The notes: generated by a model not told the origin, from the sequence alone. Numbered from the stretch's first letter, positions 45,609-57,952 are shown. The stretch: DNA of 64,000 bases from Seiridium cupressi (GCA_036674765.1 JARVKI010000046.1:124001-188000); one strand, 5' to 3'. Numbers and translations: made by a program.

Positions 45609-46172
45609 ATGGTAAGCTCCCTCTCTGTCTCTATCCTCTACCTATCTCACTCCTCCACCTTTGCCAATACATTCGAACTCGTCTCTTGACTTCCGGATAT
45701 ATACTAACAGAAACCCCAGTCGATGCGCATTGTTCCGTCCGCGAACAACCCAACCTCATTCACGCACCTCAAGAGCGCCGGTGCCCCCTCAGCGCCGGGT
45801 CTGCACGACACATTACGACACGGCGTGGGCCCAGCGCCCTCCCACCTCAGCACACCCGATGCCCCGATCAGCCGACACCCGCTGGAGTCGCGTCTGAAGG
45901 CGTGGCAGGCGACCCAGGAGTCGGTTCGCATGGAGACGCTGCGCAAGACGTTTGGCATCGCGGAGCCCATCCGCCGCGGCATGGAGGCCAAGATCGTGAG
46001 CGAGGGCTCGTGGCGGCCGGCTGCTCTAGGCGGCGCAGGCAAGAACAGCGTGCACGAGGATATTCTGGGAAACAGGGATACCAGTGTGGACTGGGAGGAT
46101 GTGTACACAGGCGAGGACCAGAGAAGTGCTGTCGGTATTCACGAGGAGATGGAGCGGAAGTTGAAGATGTAA
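45609..46172 (+). CDS. UMP1: Proteasome maturation factor Ump1
   Basis: The chaperone of 20S proteasome half-mer assembly, degraded as the first substrate of the new proteasome. Exon 1 is just the ATG (45609-45611), followed by GTAAGC. Exon 2 (45720-46172) starts with TCGATGCGC, giving 151 aa, the expected size. Ump1 features are HPLESRLKAWQATQESVRME, LRKTFGIAEPIRRGMEAKIV, and the short acidic/Trp-containing end (TSVDWEDVYTG). The branch site TACTAACAG contains an upstream AG; using it would add K-P-Q in frame after the Met. If the intron were not removed, the second ATG at 45723 (MRIVPSANN) could serve. Confidence 0.92.
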
Positions 46173-46767
46173 GGGTTAATGATTAGGTGATGACTGTAAT
46201 GGGGTAACCATATGAGGCTCTACAACGATCCGCATGTAGACCTGATCTACTGTGGTTGTTGCTCAACACAACACAAGAGCAACGATCAGAGATGTCTTGC
46301 TTGAAAGCCTCCGGGCAACTGTACGATGGAACAGACGAAAGGCATAAATCGAGTCTGTTTTGACTACAGAATTGCTTGCCCCCTTGATTGAAAACAGGCA
46401 ATAGAAAGGGGCCTTGATGCAGTGGTCATGTCGTAATATCAATGTTCAACTCCAGCAGTGAAAAACTGCTTTCTAAATGCATATCCAGCTATACACAGGA
46501 CCCTATAACCCTTTATCCCACAGGGTCACCACCGAGGGAGAGTAAGAATTTACAAAAAAGCACAAACGCTACGCCAGCCAGCTAAATGGACACACTTCTC
46601 GATCATTCAGAGAAGATAGGCCATCATCTATTCCTTCTTGATAAGCCTGGCAGTTTTCACACGTATACCCACGTTCCCTTCCCAAAGATGCTTTCGCTGT
46701 ATAGCCATCAAAAGATTTGTCGCGACAGGGTCAAGGCACAATGGCTCATGAATATCGACAGGAGAGA
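46173..46767. other. Convergent intergenic region
   Basis: 3' flanks of UMP1 and the ubiquitin-like gene; the frame at 46586-46858 is the antisense shadow of that gene's last exon and flank. Confidence 0.5.
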
Positions 46768-47636
46768 TTATAAGATGACACAACATCCGCTGCGACCAGA
46801 TTGTGTGCCGGGTTCCTTGAGCCGCTTGTTGGCTTCCTCTTCATCTACAGATTCCTGAGGCTTGACGGTCATATGAATGATACTCGTAACAGACGGCGAG
46901 AAATCATACTCTGTGGATCATAGTTAGTGAGTGGTGCTTGACCAATGCTTTAGTCAAAGGTATACATACGGGCCAGCGTCGCTTTGTCGTCCAACATCTT
47001 ACCCATCTTGATCAGTCGTATTGATGTGGGTTCCCGTGGCGGCGTCTCCCACTCCCTTCGCCATTCCCGTAGCACCAACTCCTTCAGTGTGTACACTGTG
47101 ATGCTGAACGGATCCATCTTTCCATCCTCCGTGACTCCTGTCACGTTGACATTTCGCTTCTTCAGGTATTTCTCGTTGATCCTGAAAGGATGCCTGTTGC
47201 CAGTACTGGGTATTATGATCAGGATGTCCACAGTTAATTCGCCGGGGTTCGATGGCTCCTGGTTCGAGTCTGCAGGACCAATTGCGTCCTGATCCGCAGA
47301 CTCGGGAGACATTGCTGGTGCTTTGCCCAGAGCCTTTGCCGAAGGCTGTGCAGACTCCTCAGCATTGGTAGTAGTCGCAGGATTCGTGTCGACGGAGCCG
47401 TTCTTATCGGGGAGAGGCGTTTGTGAGGGATCGGCGTCGCGTGCTGTGTTTCCCGCTGTGCTTGACGACAATGCGCCGGCGGCGGTAGAGGTCTCGCTTT
47501 GAGCCTTGGCGTCTGGCGATAGATTGTCCATCTCGACGGCATCAGACACCTTGGGCGGAAGGTGTATTGGTGATGAACCCGTCTGTTCCTCACGCGAACC
47601 TAGATCCCCACCTGACAACCGCTCCGGTTGTGCCAT
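46768..47636 (-). CDS. CAAX-tailed ubiquitin-like protein (UBL3/MUB-like)
   Basis: Exons 46970-47636 and 46768-46910 join across a 59-nt intron with an ACTAAC branch, giving 269 aa. I chose ATG 47636 (GCAGCCATGGC context). The N-terminal half is disordered and Ser/Thr/Pro/Asp-rich. A ubiquitin-like fold occupies about residues 140-235: LTVDILIIIPSTGNRHPFRI, ITVYTLKELVLREWRREWE, IRLIKMGKMLDDKATL, and after the splice SVTSIIHMTVKPQ. The protein ends CCVIL, a CAAX box with Leu last, predicting geranylgeranylation, with an adjacent Cys for possible S-acylation. Animal UBL3 and plant MUB proteins share this layout; UBL3 acts in membrane sorting. The fungal role is unknown to me. Confidence 0.85.
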
Positions 47637-50384
47637 GGCTGCACCTTTTGCGGGGAGACCACACTCCTCCCAGTCAAGGACCAAAACGTCGAATACGTCT
47701 CACGGAAAGCGCTGATGTCGGAAAGCGGAGAACAATTGGGCTGGATGGTCTCTCGAATGATAGAATCGATGCAGGGTGGCTATCGTATGATTGAGTTTGA
47801 TTGAGCCTGCTGGCGCTATGTTTGCCACGCACCAGGTGAGTTCTGTAGGCTCGATATTACCACCCGCCGCGCAAGGGTGAGTACGGATGCTGGGAAGCTG
47901 GGTGAAACGTCGAGGAGTCAATTGCGAGCCAAGCGTACTCTATCTCATATGCAGGAAAACGAATGTAAATGCGACCGAGCTAAAGCGTGCAAAGAAGCGA
48001 GAAATATGGAGTCGGTCGGTAACTGTTGCACCCAATCTTGTCGTGTCAACGTCTACGGAGATGGTTGATGGGGCAAGACAAAGTGACACTCGGGAAACGA
48101 GACTCAGCGGGCGCAGCTGGTGGACGAAGAAGAGAGAATAGTTGATGATGCTGCAGAGACCCCAAAACAAGGTCGAATTGGTCTGGATTGCGAGCTGAAG
48201 TCTTGACCTTCCGCCGCCAAATGCTAAGTGAGCGCTCTGTGCCCACTTGATGTTGGTTCGCCTGCTTTGCTTGGCCTTGGGTCCTGGTCCTTCTCTGCTT
48301 CTGCGGGCGGACGGGAACTGGAAGGGATGAATCAAGGACGGTCCGGCGTGGCTGCACGATGGGGGGGCATTCCACTGTAATCTGGACCCGCAGAGGCCCT
48401 TGGGTCATCCAATCGTTGCTGCTGGCGCTTGCCTTCAAGGGGCTTGGTTCAGGGAGACAGTGAAGCGAACTGGTGGTTATGACGGACAACTTGGGGAAGG
48501 ACACGGCGGAGTTTCGCATCGTCTCAAGCCAAACCACGGCTGCTTTGGTTTAGTCGAGCCCATGATTCTGGGTCTAGCGACTGGCTTGACCGATTTGCTT
48601 GTGATTTTCCAAACCCTCCAGAATACGCAGAAAAGGATAGAACATAGTAGGATTTATCGAAGGCGACGGAATTACACAACTGCTACGAGTGAGACAAGCA
48701 TTTGGCACAGTAAAGTGGCTCCATTGCAAGTTGTCAGAAATCGATAATATCCAGCACATAAGAACGAACTATAGCTGTTGTGCAACTCGCCTAACGCAGG
48801 GTCATGCACTGTAACCAATTATGGTCCGCCCGGTTTTGTTTGCCATCGCAGGCTGATCTCCGTGTCCTGCTCACAAGACAAGACGATCGTCCAGCCTTTG
48901 CCCTGGTCGCAATCGCCCAGAATAAGAAAATGGAATGCCGCTTGAATAAACGCCGCTCGCGGAGGAAAAATACTAGGTTGGCTTCTGCAAGTCGAGGTGC
49001 AGCAAATGCAACCCAAGTAAATAAAATCTGGGGGAGAGCCACCTGCCACCCACTCAGACAAGCCAAGGGCGCTCGGCAGGTTTCCCCGGGGAGGGAAACT
49101 TGGCACTCCATCTCCACTCCGCCCCACGAGTTTTTGTGGGTGACAAATATCTGCAACGTACACTTGGGGTCCTAGTCCGGCATTTTGTACTGCTCGAACC
49201 GCCTTGCGTATTGATACAGAGCGAGTCTAGATTCTCATTTGTGTTTGAAGATCAGTGGGAGACTAATTGAACTGCTTTGGACATAGGTAAGTTGGGGCCT
49301 CCTTAACCAATCGCCACCTTCTCCAAAGACTGCGGTTGGCCCAGGTAGGCGCCATACATGAACCTTAAGTGACAGCGTTCACACTATTGAGTTCACTCTC
49401 ATATCCTGAGGTAAGCACCAGCACACCTCCGAGGAGTAGCCAAAAAACGATTGTCACAGAAGTCCATTCTTTACAGAGGGTTCATAAATATCTTTTCCAA
49501 CACATGTTTACACAGAGTTGATATAAGGCGTATACATACATTGGCGAGCTACGATAAGCCCAGCCTAGCGACTTCAAGGCCATTACACTTTGCGTACTGG
49601 AGACCGGCCTTGCCAGCGATTCATGGCACGCCTTTCAAACAGTAGAAGATCACAGCGCCTTCTCATAGCCGCAACCAGTGGGTGGTAGTCGGACATTTGT
49701 GCCAGCAAGTGGACTTAGGAGTGAGCGTACTGCCAATACTAACCAATACCTCAACATCCACCTCTCGCTTTTACTCGAAGAGTCCCTGAAGATCAATCAC
49801 TCCATCTCTCACATGGGGACATCTAACACACATCGACTCTTATGCCCTACTCTTGGCCGGTCCACGTGATCTTACTCCCAATGTATTATTTGGATTTGAC
49901 ATATGAGCATATGTGAAGCTTGTATGAGTTTCTTGGAATCTAGGTATTAGTCCACGCGGCCGAGAGGATTGGAGCGGATTCACATCGTCACCTCTAACTA
50001 ATGCCGTTGCTTATTCAGATCCGCGGCTTCGCTTCCATATTGCGTCGCCGAAAAGATCGGATGTTTTGGTAAGCTCCATTTTGTTACTCAGCTACCGTTA
50101 TTCTTCCGACCAAGAAGCCGCTTCGGCTCCGATTGTCTGGGTGCTGGCCACGGCTAGCGGGTCCGCAAATGCGTACACACACCTACGATGTATCGCCCGC
50201 GGCCCATTACGTCACTAACACATATCACCGAGCTCGGCTGCATCGGTTGTTCGGACTATGATCACCATCATGGGCGTTGGAAATTTGCATCGCATGATAT
50301 ATAGGAGCCGAGTATCGTGCTCGTTGGACAATCTGTCTATGTGTTCAAGCAATAGACAGTGAACGAGCCTCGCTCTGCATCACA
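47637..50384. other. Long gene-free interval
   Basis: About 2.7 kb upstream of two genes. Many overlapping short frames on both strands and no recognisable domain, repeat or RNA gene. Near the right end there is a CACGTG (49862-49867), a TTACGTCA-type site (near 50210) and a TATA box before the exporter gene. Confidence 0.45.
50298..50303 (+). promoter_or_regulatory. Candidate TATA box of MFS exporter
   Basis: TATATA lies 82 bp upstream of the ATG at 50385, a plausible distance for a short leader. Support is positional and motif-based only. Confidence 0.4.
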
Positions 50385-52229
50385 ATGCCGGACTCATCAC
50401 ACTTATCAGACGACTCGTCCTCAGATGTGGAATCGGGAACTTCATCAGCCATACAGTCCACCAGGTCAAACCAGGGAGGGTTTCACTCAGAAAAAGAACA
50501 CGATGGCCACCGACCGTGCCACTGTGACCGTGATCTGGAGCAGATGGATACTCGCGCGACCAGCAGATCGGGGGGCAGTCGACCAGATATAAACCGCACC
50601 GAAAGCCTGGTGGCTAGAGTGAGGTCGAGACCCGTGCCGAAATTCTCGCACCCCTTGTCCCGGCAGAAGACGACGCAGGACCAACTCGTCGACTTTAAAG
50701 GGCCGGATGACCCTTATCACCCGCTCAACTGGTCGCTACACAAAAAGGTCAGCACGACGATGCTGTACGGTATGGTGACTATGACAGCTACGTGGGCCTC
50801 GTCGTCGTACTCGGCGGGAACCGCCCAAATCGCGGAGGAGTTTCATGTTGGAACACAAGTCGCGGTGTTGGGCACATCGCTATTTCTGGTTGGCTTTGGC
50901 CTTGGACCTTTGCTGTGGGCACCGCTTTCCGAAGTCTACGGGAGACGGCACGCCGTTTTAGGACCCATGTTCATCGCAACGTGCTTCTCCTTTGCCACAG
51001 CGACGGCCGAGAACCTTCAGACGATCATGATCACACGGTTTTTTGGGGCCTTCTTTGCTTCTGCCCCCGTTACCAACACCGGCGGAGTACTGGGCGATTT
51101 GTTCACTCCCGCATATCGAGGCATAGCCATGGCCGGCTATGCAATGGCTGTGGTGGGCGGACCAACACTTGGACCAATCGTCTCGGCTGCTGTAGTGGCC
51201 CAACCATGGCTTGGATGGCGATGGACGGAATATCTCACGGGGATCCTGCAAGCATTTATCTTATTCATGGCGGTTATTTTCGTTGACGAGTCGTATCCGC
51301 CAAAGCTCCTCGTTTACAAAGCCCGGCGGCTACGGTATGAAACTGGCAATTGGGCTTTACACGCCAAATTTGAAGAATGGGACGTCAGCATCAGCGAGTT
51401 GGCTCGAAAATTCTTGGTTCGGCCGGTGCAGTTGCTCTGCACGCCTATATGCTTATTGGTTGCTTTATACGCGAGTTTCTGCTACGGCATCCTTTACGTA
51501 CGTACATTCTTGAGTCTTTTGCTATCTCCTTAGGCTTGTTTCTGGGGTGGAATCAATGTCTCGGGAGTCAAACGCCCCTCAGACCCTGTTCAAATCTCCT
51601 AAAATCTAGTAGTAAGGACAGCCACTAACACTACTTTGATGCAGATGCAACTGGGCGCGGTTCCCATAATCTTCGGGGAGATCAGGGGTTGGGGCTCGTT
51701 TCTGACGGAACTCCCTTTCTTGGCTCTCATGTTGGGCTCGCTGACGGGTGCCGGAATCAACATTGCGAACCAATTTGCCTACAACAAGGCTTACCATGCT
51801 GCAGGCGACCGGGCTGTCCCCGAGAAACGGCTCCCGCCCATGATGCTGGGATCGGTTCTATTTGCCGGGAGTCTGTTCTTGACCGGTTGGACTGCAGATC
51901 CCAGCGTACACTGGATCGTACCAGTTATTGGCCTCTACCTCGCAGGGACAGGATTCAACACAGTGTTCCAGGCCGCATTAAATTATCTCGTGGACGTCTT
52001 CCAACAGTACTCTTCCAGTGCGGTGGCAGCGAATACGTTCTTGAGAAGCTGTTTTGCAGCGGCTTTCCCTTTGGTTGTATCGCCTCTGTACCATAATATA
52101 GGGGTTGGACCGGGCTCGAGTATTTTTGGAGGCTTTGCTTGTCTAATGATTCCAGTACCATTTATCTTCTACGTATTTGGAAAGAGGATACGGGCTGGCA
52201 GCAAATGGAGTAAAGCGAGCGTGTTCTGA
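50385..52229 (+). CDS. DHA1-type MFS multidrug/polyamine exporter
   Basis: A 12-helix drug:H+ antiporter family transporter related to Flr1/Tpo proteins. Exons 50385-51497 and 51645-52229 join across a 147-nt intron (GTACGT donor, CACTAACA branch), giving 565 aa. A long hydrophilic N-terminus (~115 residues, Ser/Asp-rich) precedes DDPYHPLNWSLHKKVS and the first helix. The DHA1 motif A region, GFGLGPLLWAPLSEVYGRRH, is well conserved, and GRR in loop 2-3 is visible. Later landmarks are VLGDLFTPAYRGIAMAGYA, GPTLGPIVSAAVVAQPWLGW, and after the splice MQLGAVPIIFGEIRGWG. The substrate cannot be told from sequence. No biosynthetic genes flank it, so general efflux is more likely than cluster-specific export. 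Confidence 0.88.
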
Positions 52230-52866
52230 GTATAACGACCGCGTTTTGAGTTTCTCCTTTTCGATGGTGAAGATGGCCCGAATTAAGGGGGAACCATATT
52301 GCGCTAGCGCCAGCTGCTGACAGCTGGCAGGTTTGAGTATTTAGGTTGGAGCTTACTTCCAGCTCTTCGGCTTTTGTAATTTACACAACTTATGGGAGAC
52401 CTTGAAGCTCAGCCTTTTTGACACTCTTAAACCGTGACAGTAATAGTTTAATATGAAATTATGACAGTTACTGGATCGAGCATCGATAGACATACACAGA
52501 GCTTACGCGAAGGATAGGGCATATGTGATAAAGGTGTATTGTCTACAAAAGAAAAACTACGTTGGCGTACGAGCCCGTGGAGTCGTTATTATAAGGGGCT
52601 GTCCACCCACATGGGCGTTCCTAATGGCTAGAAGCTCCATCTGTGAGTTGCAGAGCTCTTACCTTGTCGTAGAAATTATATGGAATAATCTTGAATTTAG
52701 AATATATCTGACCGTATGTGTGAGTATGGATGCCCTTTGCCCGATTTAGTCCAAGACTGCCCACCCAACGCCGTGCAATGCAATACAATTGACCGTTCGT
52801 CTTGCCTCCAGATGCAACCTCTTCTTGAAAAGCAGGTCGAGCATAATTAACTTGGCTATTAGGATG
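52230..52866. other. Convergent intergenic region
   Basis: 3' flanks of the exporter and PEP7; no gene seen. A short inverted repeat (CAGCTGCTGACAGCTG) occurs near 52311-52326. Confidence 0.45.
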
Positions 52867-54976
52867 TCAAGCAGCGGTGGAGCCACCACCGGCGTACAGC
52901 CCTTGCCACCTCTCCTCTACATCGCCGACCTTGACTTTGATACTCTGGATTTCCTTCTCCAGCTCGTCTACGTTCCGTGTGAGAGCACTAACCTCTTCGA
53001 ACCGTTTCGCACCCTGCGAATTGGCTATCATGGACTGAACCATGTACTTCTGCTCCTCCAAAACTATGAGCTTTTCTCTCAGGTCCTTCTCTTCTGTCTC
53101 AAGGGCTGAGACTATAGTGCTCGTTTCGCTTGTCTGTGAAGCTGTGTCGAGGTAGCTATCCGAGTTCCCACGCAGCGGCGAAGGTGCGTGTCCATTAAGC
53201 AGAAGGCGCCGAGAGCTGGAAGATGCCGAGGATGAGTGTCTCAAGATCTTGGGGAGGTTCTTGAGTGGCAACATGTGCATGTGGAGGAAGGAACTTGCTG
53301 CTTGGTAGATTGCCTTTTGTAAGTGCTTTTGGGTCGGGCTTGTCGTTTTCAAGTCTCGAATGCGTTTTGCTGCGATATCATATTTCGTGAAGCTGTCTAT
53401 CAACCTCTTCCGAAGTTTCGAGGCTTCCTGAATCTGAGCATGAGTTGGTGGTTTGTCCTCGTGCTGTAAAGGCAGGAGGGCTCGCTGAAAGCTGGGCATG
53501 AACTGTTCTATGCCGCGTTCAAATTGCCGCAGGGTCTCATAGGCTCGCTGATCCGGGGGCTTGTGCACCACGCTTTCCACAAAATCTCGCTTCGCAAATA
53601 TGGTGAACTTGCAGTCACGACACATTCGTATATCCACACTTATCGAGTTTCCGTTCAGTTTCTCCGACGTTGGCGCGGTAGGGTTGGCGACGTTCAAGCC
53701 CACCTCGGACGAACACCCTGTTTGAGGGTCCGCGCATACCACCCGTCCACATATCCGGCAGTGGTGTCTCCTGAAAGTCCACGAACCAAAATCTTGCTGG
53801 CAAAAGGGGCATTTGCTCACTTTTGCGTCGTCTTCCCATGTGACTACAGACTGCTCAATGGCTTTCCTTTGATTTCTTTGGCCTGATAACGATGCAACGG
53901 GCGAGAGCAGGCTTCCACCACTCCCACTGTTGCCGTTCAACAACTCTTCGGGCGGATTCGCCAAAAGTTGTGTCAACTTCGTCAGTCTTTTCTCCAACCG
54001 CGATATCTCCAAGGTCTGCCTATCGACTCTCTTTTTCCGTATCTCCGAGAATGCGCTCGTGTGGTCTCTCGCAAATCCAGTATGGTCATTGTAGCCCTCT
54101 CTTGACTTATAACAAGTTTCACACACTCTGTACCAGTATCCTCTGATCGGGTCATGAGCCGCTGCCCTCGAGAGCTTCATTTGGTACATAGTATGCTCCT
54201 CACAGAACAATCTTCCGCATTTCCGGCAGTTGATGCTACCATTCACTGCGCCGAGTCCCTTTCCACAGGCGGGATCCGTACACATGTCGTTGAAGCCCGA
54301 CCTCTGCCAATGTGATTTCGTGATAACATCATCCGGGTCGAAGGGCGAGTCAAGGAGAGCCGGGGCCTTGGAAGCAGAAACTTCTCTCGTGTGTCCGGGA
54401 GCTGGTACGATCTCGTTTGACTCGAACACCTCTAAGCCTCGTAGCTTCTGGTTGATCAAAGAAAGGGGTTGGAACTTTTTCGCCTTCAAAACTTGCTTGT
54501 CGAACCATGTCTTCACTTCGTCTTGCTGGAAATCGGGCAGCTCTTGGTGATTGTCGTCGATGTGGCGATTCAATTGGAGCAGCGTCAGCTATGCCAGAGC
54601 AGGATTAGCATGGTTCATTTCCATGATAACATACAGTTACCTATGATAGCAACACATAAATACGTACCATTTCCTCTTCACATATCGGACAAACCAGCTT
54701 TGCTCCCGTGGCCGTGCCATTGCTTGGTCCCCCGAGGCTGATATTCGACGCAAGATCCTGGGAAAGGCCCGGTAGCGGGCTCGTCGAGCTCGGTGATCCA
54801 GAGGCCGGCGACAGAATAGACTCTCCAATCGAGCCGCCAATAGACGGTGTACTGTCCGACGGTGCATAGGGACTGGCCGCTCGGTGTATGGCTGGTGATT
54901 TCGCTGCTGCACTCGGCGGGGCAAGTCCCTTTCCACTGCCCAGGACGCGGCCCCCGCCGAGTTTGCGGCTTGACAT
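52867..54976 (-). CDS. PEP7: Endosomal FYVE protein Pep7/Vac1
   Basis: A tether/effector linking PI3P, Rab5-type GTPase and Sec1/Munc18 Vps45 in Golgi-to-endosome fusion (rabenosyn-5-like). Exons 54668-54976 and 52867-54588 join across a 79-nt intron, giving 676 aa. A C2H2 finger spans the intron (CPICEEEM ... HIDDNHQ). Two FYVE-type zinc fingers follow: the first with ACGKGLGAVNGSINCRKCG and LFCEEH, the second with CPFCQQDFGSWTFRRHHCR and GRVVCADPQTG. The RRHHCR lipid-binding signature is present only in the second, so that is the likely PI3P binder. The C-terminal third is helical, with a coiled coil (ETEEKDLREKLIVLEEQKYM, NVDELEKEIQSIKVKVGDVE). Ser/Pro-rich N-terminus. Divergent from MET8. 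Confidence 0.93.
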
Positions 54977-55678
54977 GGCGGTCGGGTTGGACGGTCTCTC
55001 CTAGAGAAGGAAGTGCAGCCCTCGAAGAGCCATGGGACCGAGGGTCAAGTCGGCCAACGCTATGTGTTCATGAAGCAAGTCTGTGTGGCAAGGCAGCACC
55101 GAAGGAACTGTGATGGTGTGGTTGGTTGGTTGGTCTGTCGGCGGTTCCCAGGCGGCGCAGGACGGAGCACCGGGCCACATGCAAGGCTGGGTCCTCGTGG
55201 ATCTCGAGTTATAGAGCGCCTGGAGAGCACAGAACCTGACCGCTAAGCGACTGAAGGATGAATGTTGGTTGCAGTTGCGTCTGATCTGATTGACCACTTT
55301 GCCAACGAACAGGCGCAGTGTCCTGCGGAACTTCCTGTTGGCTGAAACGAAGCGTTGGAGGCCGTCAAACCGACTCGCAGAACCACTGAACCCAGGCTTC
55401 TGGGTGACCGACGAGGCGGGGTCCCACTCAGGCCCACTGCCACGCCCGCTATCAGCTGCTTATCGGTCAGCACGTACAGGGATCTCTAGCAGCTTTGCAA
55501 GGATAACTTTTTGTGAGTGGAGGATAGAGCTCGTGCCGTCATCGCAGTGAGCTTCTCCGTGGAAGTTTTGAATTGATGTCGGGCAAAAATGGCCTGAATG
55601 GACCAAAAACAGTCGGTCTTGTAAACCCTGCCGATACTTCCAAGCAAAAGAAACCTGTGACTAAACAGATTCATTGCC
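54977..55678. promoter_or_regulatory. Divergent promoter of PEP7 and MET8
   Basis: 702 bp between two start codons. Moderately GC-rich on the PEP7 side. No gene seen; short frames on both strands are random-looking. Confidence 0.4.
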
Positions 55679-56655
55679 ATGGCCCAGTCTGACGAGAAGT
55701 TCCCCCAAGTTAAAGGCGGTGGGAGCTTGATTCTTGCATGGCAGGTCAAGAACAAGCATGTGCTTGTCGTCGGTGGTGGTGAGGTGAGTTCATGCATATG
55801 ATTTTCTCTATTCTACCAGACCCGTACAAATCGATGTAGGATCTGATCATTTATGCGACCTCGTTTGCTTTTGGATCTCCATTTGCATCACATCGCGTGC
55901 CGCTGCATAAGACTGCACCAATACTAAGTAATTTCCAGGTCGCAGCAGGCCGCATACTCAATGTCCTCGATGCCGACGCACTCGTGACCGTCATCTGCCC
56001 GTCCTCCGGTTTGAACCCCGAGGTACGGTACAGAGTCTCCAACAACCAAGTCAAGCACATCGACCGTTTGTTCGAACCTGCCGACCTCGAATCCCTCCCA
56101 CACCCATCGGGCGATGCAGAGAAGACAGGCGCCCCCGACATGGTCCTTGTAGCCATTGACGACCCAGCCGCCTCATCCCAGATATGGAAACTCTGCAAAA
56201 AGCTCCGCATCGCGGCTAACATCGCTGATGTGCCGCCGGAGTGTGATTTCTACTTTGGCTCCGTACATCGTGACGGGCCGTTGCAGATCATGGTGTCGAC
56301 AAACGGAAAGGGCCCCAGACTAGCAGCAAGCATTCGTAAATTCATCGCCGGCGCTCTACCCCAGGGTGTAGGTAATGCGATTGAACGAATAGGATTATTG
56401 AGGATGAAGTTGAGGGAGATCGCGCCAGACACATCGGAAGGACCCAAGAGAATGAAATGGATGAGTAAAGTCAGTGACAAGCTTAGCTGGGACCAGATGT
56501 GCGAACTGAGCGACGAAGATATGGACAATCTCTTGAGGTTTTACAAAGGCGGTAAGGTGCCAGAGATCGATGTGTTAAAGGCAATGCGCGGTGGCGGTGC
56601 CCCTGAGGATATAGATGTGTTCGATGGGTCGTTTGGATTCAGTATAGGACTGTGA
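55679..56655 (+). CDS. MET8: Siroheme synthase Met8
   Basis: A bifunctional precorrin-2 dehydrogenase and sirohydrochlorin ferrochelatase that makes siroheme in the cytosol for sulfite (and nitrite) reductase. Exons 55679-55783 and 55939-56655 join across a 155-nt intron, giving 273 aa, the yeast Met8 size. The NAD-binding Rossmann loop is split by the intron: HVLVVGGGE then VAAGRILNVL. Family features include VLVAIDDPAASSQIWKLCKK, ANIADVPPECDFYFGSVHRD (containing the catalytic Asp region), PLQIMVSTNGKGPRLAASIR and FIAGALPQGVGNAIERIGLL. The C-terminal helical part carries the MCELSDEDMDNLL segment. The partner enzyme requiring siroheme, sulfite reductase, is encoded at 24962-29874. Confidence 0.95.
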
Positions 56656-56765
56656 ATGTACACCAGGCAATTCAATCCCGAACCAGATTGATCTAGGCTT
56701 TTGCAAAATGCATGTTTTGTGTTCTGGCGGATTTTGTTTTGGCAAACGCACTTCAACTTAGCAGT

Positions 56766-57952
56766 CTAGCTCATGAGCATTGCCCAGAACAGTCCAGGCA
56801 TATTATGTCCACTGGCCTCTGAATTCGGAACCAGAACCCCCTGGTCGCGAGGAGTAAAAAACTCGAGTCTCGGCTGCACACCATCCCCTGTGCCCTCCCC
56901 TGTCCAGCGTCTCCTGCCATATCTCACTAAGCCCTTGAAATCCAGGTCCATCCGCTCACTATCTCCATGAACAGGAGGGTTTGTGATATGTGGAGGGAGA
57001 GAGTACATGAGGAACGGATCATCTGTCATAGAGGCGAGGTGTGTGGCTTCCTTCTCTCCCGGGCTGGCATACTGGAAAGACCTCTTCTCTCTAACATCGA
57101 CAGTGAGGTCGGGCAGGTAGAGCGTGATATACGGGCGAAGCGAGCGGTGAAGCGCGCTCAGCGCCCAGGTCTCCCGGACTTCCCACCAGAAGCGATCGTC
57201 TCCTTCCAGATCTAAACGAAGAACCAAGTTCCGGAGAGCAGCAAAACGATATGAATTCGATAACGAGGTACAGAGCTCAGACCATTTGTTATGTCGTAGG
57301 ATGACGTTGGAGTTGGCGGCGCGGGTGCATCTCTGGCTGTGTAGGGTTGTATAGGACACGCTGAGAGAGAGCTCGAGAGATTGTAGGAGGTTTGTGTGTG
57401 GTGATGGATTACACACGAGAAAGCGGTGTGACAGGGGAAGAGAGGTTAGGATTAGAGTCGTATGGGAGTAGAGTGACGGTAGAGTCTCACGATACCTGCT
57501 TTGCGAATTAGCTGAGTGCTTTCCAATGATTCTAGTTTAGGACAGGCTTACATCCGCTTGCAAGTCAGAAGATTGGACAAGAATAGCGTTCCCTTCTCCT
57601 GACCTTGAGCCTGGGCATCGAGCATGATTTCTTCGCACCTCCAGTGCTCATGCCATGTCGAAGACATCCGCCTAGCCCATTTGGCGCTCTGCAGCTTAGA
57701 TCTTGGTATTTTAGCTTGATGTTCATACCAGACTTTCTCGAAATCTTCGTTTCTCGTATCCTTTTCGCCCGCCTGTAAGATACAAGGGGAATGTGTCATG
57801 TTGCCATCCTGCTCGAATACGTGTTGACGTGATCCACATACGGCCCAAAACTGGAGGTAGATCATATCTCTGATCTCACGCGGTAGTTCACCGAAGAAGT
57901 CTGATTGCAGTTGCATTTCCATGTCGTTATTCGCCTCTATATCTATCGCCAT
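56766..57952 (-). CDS. 2EXR/F-box-like domain protein A
   Basis: Exons 57552-57952 and 56766-57495 join across a 56-nt intron, giving 376 aa. The N-terminal domain begins FFGELPREIRDMIYLQFWAV, the 2EXR/F-box-like signature of large uncharacterised fungal families. It ends at LLTCKRMYRETLPSLYSHTT, with the intron inside the Met codon of KRMY. The C-terminal part is predicted helical/beta (LRNLVLRLDLEGDD, LRPYITLYLPDLTVDVREKR). No Skp1-binding proof is possible from sequence. The paralogue at 59088-60232 has an intron at the same residue and phase, so these are duplicates. Function unknown. Confidence 0.75.
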
